The notes under the pieces: generated by a model | Databases searched by the model: none | Seen by the model: only the letters and a program-made list of their open reading frames with translations | What the model was told of the DNA's origin: nothing | Shown here: piece after piece, positions 1 to 5,215 of the stretch | Numbering within the stretch: the stretch's first letter is position 1 | Layout: the number at the start of each line of letters is the position of its first letter | Position numbers and translations under genes: made by a program | Assembly (NCBI GenBank): GCA_003649495.1 | Contig: QMRZ01000108.1 | Span: 1 to 5,215, forward strand | Length of the DNA: 5,215 nt | From: Thermoprotei archaeon | GTDB lineage: Archaea; Thermoproteota; Thermoprotei; Thermofilales; Thermofilaceae | Direction: 5' to 3'

Positions 1-107
1 AGCCCCCCTTCAACGAGCGCTTCACGTCTAGGGAGGCTGTGCTGAGGCTGGCGAGGGAGTACGTCGCCGAGCTTAAGGCCCTGCTTAGGAGGTACTGGAG
101 CTTGTGA
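1..107 (+). CDS. C-terminal end of an unidentified protein (5' end outside window)
   Basis: An open frame enters from the left edge (first full codon at base 3) and stops at TGA 105-107. The 34 visible residues begin PPFNERFTSREAVLRLAREY and continue as an amphipathic, Lys/Arg/Leu-rich helix ending in RRYWSL. Codon choice (AGG arginine, GAG, CTG) matches the strongly coding G+C-rich genes nearby, which supports a real gene. A short Pro/Phe turn followed by one long terminal helix is reminiscent of the last helix of HEPN-type proteins, but this is too little sequence to assign a family and I do not claim one. It lies 44 bases upstream of the next start, with a TATA box in between, so the two genes are probably transcribed separately. 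Confidence 0.6.
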   Translation, partial: PPFNERFTSREAVLRLAREYVAELKALLRRYWSL

Positions 108-120
108 CTGGCGGCCGCTC

Positions 121-129
121 CTATTTAAG
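121..129 (+). promoter_or_regulatory. TATA box of the PD-(D/E)XK nuclease gene
   Basis: The sequence CTATTTAAG is an A+T island in an otherwise G+C-rich stretch. Its centre (about base 125) is 27 bases before the GTG at 152. Archaeal TATA boxes sit about 26-27 bases before the transcription start, so the mRNA would begin at or next to the start codon and be leaderless; no Shine-Dalgarno sequence is visible before 152. The flanking bases form an inverted repeat, CGCTCC at 116-121 and GGAGCG at 135-140, bracketing the box. The upstream bases are not the purine-rich type expected of a strong BRE. Confidence 0.6.
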
Positions 130-151
130 GGGCGGGAGCGTCGGCTAGGGC

Positions 152-808
152 GTGAGAGCTAGGACGAGCCTTGAGGTGGCTAAGAGGTTCCTCGAGCAGC
201 TCGGCTACAGGGTCCTGAGGGAGCACGTGCCCGTGGTGCTCAGGGGCGTCGAGGTAGGGGAGGTGGATCTCGTGGTTGAGGATGCTGAGGGGAGGAGGTA
301 CGCGGTGGAGGTCAAGGCTGGCAGGCTGAGCGTGTCGGGCGTTAGGCAGGCTAAGGTGAACTCCGACCTCCTGGGCTTGACCCCCCTCATAGTAGCACGC
401 GGCTACTCCGACGACGCTGCCCGCGTCCTAGCGGAGGAGCTAGGCGTCAAGGTCGTGAGCCTCCCCGACCTCATGGCTGTGGATGAGGTGGAGCTGTACT
501 CCATCGTGAGGGCGGCCCTAGAGGACGCGGTGCTGGACATCGTGTGCTCGCTGAGCGTGCTGGAGGATCCCAAGGCCGTGGAGGTGCTTGAGGCAATAGC
601 GTCTAGCGAGAGACTCGAGCAAGCTGCTGAGCTGCTGGGAGTCGAGGTACGCGAGCTAGAGGCCAGGCTAGCCGATATGAGGAGGAGGGGGCTCATACCC
701 CCGCTAGTCGGGTATAAAAGGCTGAGAGCCTACGCCACCGCCCTACTAATCCTCAAAAAACTCGCTCTAGGGGAGATACGCCCCATTAAGACCAGAGGCT
801 TAGGCTAG
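152..808 (+). CDS. RecB/Hjc-like PD-(D/E)XK nuclease with C-terminal winged helix
   Basis: This 218-residue protein is a probable metal-dependent DNA endonuclease of the kind annotated in archaea as 'RecB-family nuclease'. Residues 1-110 show the PD-(D/E)XK core: Glu8 on the first helix, GEVDLV with Asp39, then YAVEVKAG with Glu53 and Lys55, and Gln66 on the following helix, all in the expected order and spacing. All catalytic positions are present, so it should be active. Residues 77-108 look like a closing beta-alpha-beta unit. Residues 143-182 fit a winged helix-turn-helix (helices near VEVLEAIAS, LEQAAELLG and VRELEARLADMRRRGLI), which would bind DNA or regulate. A Leu/Lys-rich helix ends the protein. 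The start is GTG 152, chosen from the TATA spacing. A specific role (repair, recombination or defence) cannot be read from the sequence; an Hjc-type resolvase is less likely because Hjc is shorter and lacks the winged helix. Confidence 0.85.
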   Translation: MRARTSLEVAKRFLEQLGYRVLREHVPVVLRGVEVGEVDLVVEDAEGRRYAVEVKAGRLSVSGVRQAKVNSDLLGLTPLIVARGYSDDAARVLAEELGVKVVSLPDLMAVDEVELYSIVRAALEDAVLDIVCSLSVLEDPKAVEVLEAIASSERLEQAAELLGVEVRELEARLADMRRRGLIPPLVGYKRLRAYATALLILKKLALGEIRPIKTRGLG

Positions 809-866
809 CCTCGCTACCGCTTTTCAGCCCTGCTTAGCAGCCCCGTTTCTAAATCTCATTTTCGCG

Positions 867-878
867 TTAAAGTTATAT
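867..878 (+). promoter_or_regulatory. TATA box and BRE-like element of the membrane-protein gene
   Basis: TTAAAG directly followed by TTATAT (873-878) reads as a purine-containing BRE plus TATA box. The TATA centre (about 875-876) is 26 bases from the ATG at 902 but only 14 bases from the ATG at 890. This favours leaderless translation from 902. No Shine-Dalgarno sequence precedes either ATG. Confidence 0.55.
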
Positions 879-901
879 CACGAATACTTATGGATATAGC
901 G

Positions 902-2113
902 ATGGAAAGAAGAGGATTTTTAACATTTATAATCTTGATAATTCTCACTGTGATAACCTTTACTGTCACCTACGTGAATTACTATGAAGAGCGCGACTAC
1001 TATATCGCGCTAAGTCTAGAGGTAGGGCCAGGCGGCTGTGGCTACGGCTTCTTTGAGGGAGGGAATAACACGCCAATGGGAATAGAATTCATGGATGCAC
1101 AGTCCCAAGATGTTTATAGGCTAATGCTCAAGAGCTTTAGATACGTATATGTAAACGTATACCGCATCAAAAACGGGAAATTAGAAGATTTCAAGGTACC
1201 CTTTTACCCCGTTTCATGGTTTGAATATAACTTAAAGGCAGAGTGCCTAACAGCAGTGTCACACTACTTAAGGGCACTTGAGCAATACCTACAATCCTTT
1301 AAAGATGATGAATTTTTAGTAGAAGTCTACCTAAGGTGCCTCAATGAGAGCTTAGCACGTGAAATATTGCAGGGAAAGAAGATTCCTGTAAACTTCTACT
1401 CCAAGAAAGTTGTTGGAGTGCTCTACGTAGGTAAGGGCGGCAGAATGGTGGCTTTCGTCACAGAGCCTTATAACATCCTCTTAAAGTTTAGGGCGAAAGT
1501 AATACCACCATACCTGCTACTCCTCAGAATTTGCTTAGCAGTCCTCCTCCCATTAATACTCTTCACGCCACCTTTAATTGCAAGTAGTTACGAGAAGTTA
1601 AGTGAAGAAAGCGCGTTCCAGAGAGCCATCCCAGTGCTAATCCTCATACTTTTGTCCATCCACGCGTCGCTTGTTGCGTCACTCTTGAAGGAGTACTATA
1701 GCGCCCTTGAACATGTTGGCGCTTTTTCAATCCGCAAAACATTGGCACCCCTAGGCTATGGCAAGGCTCTAAGACTCACGCTAAGTGAGGGGAACATTAA
1801 CATCAGGCTCAAAGACATAATCTCAGAGTACGAGCTGCAAGCATTAAAAAGGGTCTGTTCATACTTTAAAGAGAAAGAAATCCTAGTTACAACCGAAATC
1901 TTAGTCCCACTTCTTCTTAACGAAGAAGAATTCATTAAAATCCACTATTTAAACGCCTCAGTCACCAAGGTGGAAGACGGCGTCCTAGTTCCCCTAGAGG
2001 AACTGGATGAACTAGTAGTGATGCTGTCGGTTGAGGAGCTCTACAAGCCTTACGAGACCTACGTATACATCAGGGTAGGCGTTCCCGTGGAGGCGTACAG
2101 AATAAGACCATAG
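902..2113 (+). CDS. Unrecognised membrane-anchored protein, three predicted TM helices, low G+C
   Basis: I do not recognise a family. From ATG 902 the product has 403 residues (407 if the in-frame ATG at 890 is used; TATA spacing favours 902). It begins MERRG, a positive N-terminus, then a TM helix at about 6-25 (Ile/Leu/Thr/Val-rich). A polar domain of about 175 residues follows, with scattered Cys (in GGCGYG, KAEC and LRCLNES), many Tyr and Phe, and no evident catalytic motif. TM helices 2 (about 204-226) and 3 (about 243-262) flank a 16-residue loop, and a second polar domain of about 140 residues, rich in acidic residues and beta-type stretches, ends the protein. By the positive-inside rule both large domains would face outside. 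Base composition is strikingly different from its neighbours: the 60 bases from 1141 contain 21 G+C, against 39 in the 60 bases from 2641. Together with heavy AAA, ATA and TTA use this suggests horizontal acquisition or weak selection. It stands alone with its own promoter. Confidence 0.75.
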   Translation: MERRGFLTFIILIILTVITFTVTYVNYYEERDYYIALSLEVGPGGCGYGFFEGGNNTPMGIEFMDAQSQDVYRLMLKSFRYVYVNVYRIKNGKLEDFKVPFYPVSWFEYNLKAECLTAVSHYLRALEQYLQSFKDDEFLVEVYLRCLNESLAREILQGKKIPVNFYSKKVVGVLYVGKGGRMVAFVTEPYNILLKFRAKVIPPYLLLLRICLAVLLPLILFTPPLIASSYEKLSEESAFQRAIPVLILILLSIHASLVASLLKEYYSALEHVGAFSIRKTLAPLGYGKALRLTLSEGNINIRLKDIISEYELQALKRVCSYFKEKEILVTTEILVPLLLNEEEFIKIHYLNASVTKVEDGVLVPLEELDELVVMLSVEELYKPYETYVYIRVGVPVEAYRIRP

Positions 2114-2160
2114 TTAGTTATTATGTATGGCTAACAAAAATCTCCATTAAGTAGGTAGTC

Positions 2161-2392
2161 GATTTTGAGGCTTATAGGTGTAGAGAGTAGTTGGCTCATC
2201 TCCTTGGTGCAAGCCCTGAGAGGGTATATGAAAGCATCCAGCTAGTCTCAGATGAAAGGAGGATTACCGGAGACGGCCTAATGATTCCGTTCGCGATGTA
2301 CATAGTTATCTGAGGTGCACGGCGAGGTTAGCTGCGCGTAGCTGAGAGGGGTGAGGGCCTTTGCCTCCGCCCTGCTGACCTTCGGATAACTC
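2161..2392 (+). pseudogene. Decayed remnant of a winged-helix/RecB-like protein C-terminus
   Basis: No intact gene fills 2114-2446, but two broken coding traces lie here in the same order as in the C-terminus of the nuclease at 152-808. First, 2191-2310 is open and reads LAHLLGASPERVYESIQLVS then DERRITGDG, a good helix-turn-helix pattern corresponding to AAELLGVEVRELEARLADMR in the intact gene; a TAG sits just before it and TGA 2311-2313 ends it. Second, in another frame, after TAG 2339-2341, 2342-2386 reads LRGVRAFASALLTFG before TAA, against LRAYATALLIL in the intact gene. By hand, bases 2358-2392 match bases 729-763 of the nuclease gene at 25 of 35 positions without gaps. At least one frameshift and three stops make it non-functional. 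The nuclease half is not visible, so it is a 3' fragment. The first segment alone could come from any winged-helix protein. Confidence 0.5.
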
Positions 2393-2407
2393 ATCGGAGG
2401 GAATCAT

Positions 2408-2424
2408 CCTAAATAGCGCTTAGG
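2408..2424 (+). promoter_or_regulatory. TATA-like box of the ABC-GNAT gene inside a short inverted repeat
   Basis: TAAATAG at 2410-2416 is the best TATA candidate before the TTG start at 2447. Its centre (about 2413) predicts a transcript starting near 2439, giving a leader of only about 8 bases. It lies within the imperfect dyad CCTAA (2408-2412) and TTAGG (2420-2424), which could be an operator or chance. The box is weaker than the two upstream promoters. Confidence 0.35.
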
Positions 2425-2438
2425 CTACAAGTGCATGG

Positions 2439-2446
2439 GGAGCTGA
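2439..2446 (+). promoter_or_regulatory. Shine-Dalgarno-like site deciding the TTG start
   Basis: GGAGCTGA at 2439-2446 matches the archaeal anti-Shine-Dalgarno partner GGAGGTGA at seven of eight bases and ends directly before TTG 2447; GGAG is four bases from the start. The TGA within it is in frame with the downstream gene, so translation cannot begin further upstream. This supports TTG 2447 over the run of GTG codons at 2465-2476. Confidence 0.5.
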
Positions 2447-4378
2447 TTGCCGAGCTTCACTGGCGTGGTGGTGGTGAGGTGGCTGCCGCCCAGGGGCGTT
2501 AGGTGGACGCCCGGCTACGTGGTCATAGCTGCTGGGGACAGGAGGGTTAAGGCCTGGATGAGCGGCGTAGTTGTTCAGTGGATACATGAGGGCGATAGGC
2601 TCAGGGTTGAGGCCGAGGAGCTGGGCCCGGAGCTTAAGGGGGGCTACAAGCTCTGGAGGGAGTGGGGCGGCACCTACGTGATGGTCTGGCCCCTGTACTC
2701 TCGCCTGTATAGGTACCCTAGGCTCGACCCCGTCACGGGCGAGCCCCTGTACGAGTACGTCGTCAGAGCCCGGGAGGCGAGCTCGCTGGATGACTACACG
2801 GCGATAGTCGAGCTGGAGCAGTACCACTATGCGTCCAGGAAGGAGCTCGTGGCCGTGTGGCGCCTGCCCAGCGGCGAGGTGGTGGAGGCCAACGCGCCCC
2901 CCTGCGATGGGGCGGAGCTGCTGGCGATTAAGGGGTCTCTCCCCGCCTCCCGCTTCCTGATACTAGAGCTCGTGGAGCGCAGCCCCTACGAGCCCAGGGT
3001 GGTGGGCTACGTCAGGGTGGACCCCCCAGTCCCACTCATGCATAGGCGCGTGATCGTGGATGGCAAGGTCGTGATAGAGAGGAACGTGAGGCTGAGGGTT
3101 TTCCCCCGCGACTGGATTTACCCAACGTTTTGGCCTGAGGCCCTCCTAGCTAAGCTCAGGAGGGAGTACAGGGCCCTGGCAGCCAAGTACGGCAGAGCTA
3201 GGGCACGCTACATGCTGGGGGAGAAGGTGAGGGAGGAGGCATTGAGGCGCTGTAACACGGCCGCAGCTAGGATAGCGAGGGTCGTGATACACCCTGATTA
3301 TAGGGGGGATGGGCTGGGGATGCTCGCCGTCAAGGCAGCCATAGAGTGGATTAGGGATAGGAGGGTGCCTGAGATGAGGAAGCGCAAGCACGTGGTGGAG
3401 ACGATAGCCCAGATGGCCCGCTACCACCCCTTCTTCGAGAGGGTGGGCTTCAAGTACCTGTGGGATACCGCGAGCGGGAGGCCAGCGCTCTACTACCCCC
3501 TCACCGAGGAGGCTAGGGGGAGGATAGAGGAGTTCCTGAAGACTGATCCCCACGCGCGTAGGCACGGCGGCGTGCTCTACAGGCCCAGGTACGGCGGAGT
3601 AGAGCCCCTCTCGGGGCCAATAATCGTCAGGAGGCTGGCCAAGCTGTACGAGAGCGTGCTGGACATCTCCGAGCTTAGGGAGGAGCTGGCTGACGCGCTG
3701 AAGGCCTTCGGCGTGACGCGCAGAGTCGTGCAGAGGTTCGTGCTGCGGGACGTGGACTTCGAGATAAGGCCGAGGGAGGTTGTGGCAGTTGTCGGCCTAT
3801 CGGGCGCTGGGAAGACCACGCTCCTAAGGATGATCATAGGCGCCGCCATGCAGCTTAGCGCACCTAGGTTCAAGCCCGACGCTGGCCAGGTCATCGTACC
3901 GGACAATGTTAGGGCCGCCGCCCTGCTGCCGGGGGAGCTGGAGCCCGAGTTTGGGGAGGAGCCACTCCTGGAACACATGTACAGGAAGCTAGGAGACGTG
4001 GTAGCCTCGATAGAGGTGCTGAACATAAGCGGCCTGTCCGACGCTGTGTTCTACAGGGCGAGGTTCGCCGAGCTATCGACAGGGCAGAAGGAGAGGGCCA
4101 AGCTGGCAAGCCTGCTGGCGGAGAGGCCAAACCTGGTAGTCATAGACGAGTTCGCTGCACACCTGGACGCGCTGACTGCGCAGCGGGTTGGGAGGAAGCT
4201 CTCAGAGATAGCCAGGCGGCACGGCATAACGCTGATAGTCGCCACGAACAGGCCCGAGGTGTTGAGGGCTCTCTCGCCTACTAAGGTGCTCTACGTGGGC
4301 TACGGCACGGTGCTCGTGAGAGAGAAGGCTAGGGGGTCAGAAAAGGATGGGGAGTCAAGAGAAGAAAAGAATTGTTGA
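2447..4378 (+). CDS. GNAT acetyltransferase-ABC ATPase fusion protein (COG2401-like)
   Basis: This 643-residue protein has the architecture of archaeal 'ABC-type ATPase fused to a predicted acetyltransferase' (COG2401), whose function is unknown to me. Residues 1-125 are a beta-rich N-terminal part. Residues about 130-360 are GNAT-like: strand VVGYVRVDP, acetyl-CoA-binding motif A with VIHPDYRGDGLG (Arg286-Gly291), and FFERVGF typical of GNAT motif B. Residues about 425-625 are one ABC nucleotide-binding domain: Walker A GLSGAGKTT (450-458), signature LSTGQ (543-547), Walker B LVVIDEF with Asp567 and catalytic Glu568, and D-loop AAHLD (570-574). No membrane helix is seen and no permease is adjacent on this strand, so it is probably a cytosolic ATP-driven machine rather than a transporter. 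The switch position is Asn601 (IVATNRPEV), where ABC proteins normally have His. The tail is highly charged. Translation ends at tandem in-frame stops TGA-TAG. The start is TTG 2447; one of the GTG codons from 2465 is the alternative. Confidence 0.88.
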   Translation: MPSFTGVVVVRWLPPRGVRWTPGYVVIAAGDRRVKAWMSGVVVQWIHEGDRLRVEAEELGPELKGGYKLWREWGGTYVMVWPLYSRLYRYPRLDPVTGEPLYEYVVRAREASSLDDYTAIVELEQYHYASRKELVAVWRLPSGEVVEANAPPCDGAELLAIKGSLPASRFLILELVERSPYEPRVVGYVRVDPPVPLMHRRVIVDGKVVIERNVRLRVFPRDWIYPTFWPEALLAKLRREYRALAAKYGRARARYMLGEKVREEALRRCNTAAARIARVVIHPDYRGDGLGMLAVKAAIEWIRDRRVPEMRKRKHVVETIAQMARYHPFFERVGFKYLWDTASGRPALYYPLTEEARGRIEEFLKTDPHARRHGGVLYRPRYGGVEPLSGPIIVRRLAKLYESVLDISELREELADALKAFGVTRRVVQRFVLRDVDFEIRPREVVAVVGLSGAGKTTLLRMIIGAAMQLSAPRFKPDAGQVIVPDNVRAAALLPGELEPEFGEEPLLEHMYRKLGDVVASIEVLNISGLSDAVFYRARFAELSTGQKERAKLASLLAERPNLVVIDEFAAHLDALTAQRVGRKLSEIARRHGITLIVATNRPEVLRALSPTKVLYVGYGTVLVREKARGSEKDGESREEKNC

Positions 4379-4386
4379 TAGCTAGC

Positions 4387-5215
4387 TTAGGGCAGGTACA
4401 TGCTCATGCACTTCGGTATGACGACTGCGAAGAGGTTCACTATTGCTGCTGGCAGCCAGGCAGCGCCGAAGCCTAGGATCCAGCCCGCCACTACTGGCAT
4501 CGCGTACTCCTCGTACCTCCTCATCCCCACCGTCCTTATGGCCACGTACTTGATTATCAGGGCGATCAGCGATGTCAGCCACATGTAGGTGACGATCGTC
4601 ATTGAGATGTAGAGCGCCGGCACATTGATGAACCAGAACCAGGTGAACCTGGCCTTCAGCACGTAGAGCACTAGGCCCAGCAGTATGCCGAAGCCGAAGA
4701 GGAGGCCTGCATTCATCTCAGGCGTTATGCCCTCGTAGAACCAGCGTCCCCTGTGGTAGTAGCCAGCAGCCGTCCACGGCCACCAAGTGCCCAGCTGGCC
4801 TATCGCGGACATCCCGCCCTTGGTGTGGAGCAGCATGTAGGCCTCGAAGGGCATCGCGACGAATACCACCACCAGTATGCCGATGATCAGGGCTATCAGG
4901 AAGTCCCTCATCCTCATCCTGAGGTCGTGGGCTAGCTTGTAGAGCGTCACCTGGTGGCCAGCTGACAGCGGCGAGAAGGATATGTTCCAGTTGCCGAGGT
5001 TCGGGAACCACCTGGCGATGGTGAACCACGAGGGGTCGGTCAGCGGGTTGTCCCAGGTGACGGCATCGGGCGGCGGCCAGCCCCTTATGAATCTGCCCAC
5101 CTGGTAGAACAGGTCCCAGGCATCGCCCCACGCGTTGCCCACGTGCCAGAACACCTCCGCGAACACCCTGGCGTATAGGAAGTTGAACAGCACCGCCCAC
5201 GCCGGTATTAGCAGC
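4387..5215 (-). CDS. OPT-like (DUF6785/DUF6784-type) membrane protein, C-terminal part
   Basis: About 275 residues are visible, ending at a TAA (bases 4387-4389 on the minus strand). The frame stays open through the right edge (reading LLIPAWA before the GTG near 5193), so the gene begins outside the window. It is strongly hydrophobic, with about five to seven membrane helices: at the right edge (LIPAWAVLFNFLYARVF), FLIALIIGILVVVFVAMPF, a glycine-rich helix from GLLFGFGILLGLVLYVL, a long double-helix stretch ending LIALIIKY, and a last one around VVAGWILGFGAAWLPAAIVN. The segment at 4495-4551 (KYVAIRTVGMRRYEEYAMP followed by a Gly-rich helix) resembles the C-terminal DUF6784 pattern of OPT-superfamily-like proteins in archaea and planctomycetes. 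Such proteins are presumed transporters; the substrate is unknown. It converges tail-to-tail with the ABC-GNAT gene, so it is not co-transcribed with it. The family call rests on recalled pattern similarity. Confidence 0.7.
   Translation of the reverse strand, partial: LLIPAWAVLFNFLYARVFAEVFWHVGNAWGDAWDLFYQVGRFIRGWPPPDAVTWDNPLTDPSWFTIARWFPNLGNWNISFSPLSAGHQVTLYKLAHDLRMRMRDFLIALIIGILVVVFVAMPFEAYMLLHTKGGMSAIGQLGTWWPWTAAGYYHRGRWFYEGITPEMNAGLLFGFGILLGLVLYVLKARFTWFWFINVPALYISMTIVTYMWLTSLIALIIKYVAIRTVGMRRYEEYAMPVVAGWILGFGAAWLPAAIVNLFAVVIPKCMSMYLP

Noticed and set aside
819..848. Possible terminator after the nuclease gene: TTTT at 821-824 and the CTGC-TTA-GCAG hairpin at 830-840 followed by GTTTCT
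   Set aside because: The stem is only four base pairs and the T-runs are short; too weak to call as a terminator.
1985..2015. Nested inverted repeats AGTTCC/GGAACT and CTAGTT/AACTAG
   Set aside because: They lie inside the membrane-protein coding sequence and encode LVPLEELDELV-type residues; the repeats of Leu and Glu codons explain them without a regulatory role.
2113..2135. GTTAG/CTAAC inverted repeat just after the membrane-protein gene
   Set aside because: Five-base arms with a 13-base spacer and no following T-run on the plus strand; not distinguishable from chance.
2420..2827. Long minus-strand open frame opposite the ABC-GNAT gene
   Set aside because: Its composition (Pro, His, Ala, Arg-rich, no motif) is that of a shadow of the well-supported plus-strand gene.
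4718..5200. A 160-residue minus-strand frame overlapping the OPT-like gene
   Set aside because: It is out of frame with the clearly hydrophobic membrane protein, Gly/Arg/His-rich, and has no independent support.
1..5215. tRNA, rRNA, CRISPR array or insertion sequence
   Set aside because: No cloverleaf, no repeated spacer-like pattern, no transposase motifs or terminal inverted repeats were seen on either strand.

Overview
The window looks like chromosome of a hyperthermophilic archaeon, most likely a member of the Thermoproteota (Crenarchaeota). The evidence is heavy AGG/AGA arginine and ATA isoleucine codon use, GTG and TTG starts, archaeal TATA boxes about 26-27 bases upstream of starts (leaderless geometry), and gene families typical of that group. 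Most of the window is G+C-rich; one gene in the middle is clearly A+T-richer. I cannot name the genus.

Layout, left to right. (1) Bases 1-107 hold the last 34 codons of an unidentified plus-strand gene. (2) A TATA box near 122-128 leads to a GTG-started gene (152-808) for a small PD-(D/E)XK (RecB/Hjc-like) nuclease with a C-terminal winged helix. (3) A low-G+C gene (902-2113) encodes an unrecognised protein with three predicted membrane helices and two non-membrane domains. (4) The 333-base gap 2114-2446 has no intact gene, but holds what looks like a frameshifted, stop-riddled remnant of a second winged-helix/RecB-like C-terminus, followed by the promoter and ribosome-binding site of the next gene. 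(5) A TTG-started 643-residue protein (2447-4378) joins a GNAT acetyltransferase-like domain to a soluble ABC-type ATPase, the architecture known as COG2401. (6) Converging on it with an 8-base gap is the C-terminal part of a large minus-strand membrane protein (4387 to beyond 5215) that resembles the archaeal OPT-like DUF6785/DUF6784 proteins.

The genes do not form one obvious pathway. Each plus-strand gene seems to have its own promoter, so they are probably separate transcription units. The points most worth a second look are the low-G+C membrane gene lying between an intact nuclease gene and a decayed relative of its C-terminus, and the ABC-acetyltransferase fusion with Asn where ABC ATPases normally carry the switch (H-loop) histidine. 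I found no RNA genes, CRISPR array, insertion sequence or origin.
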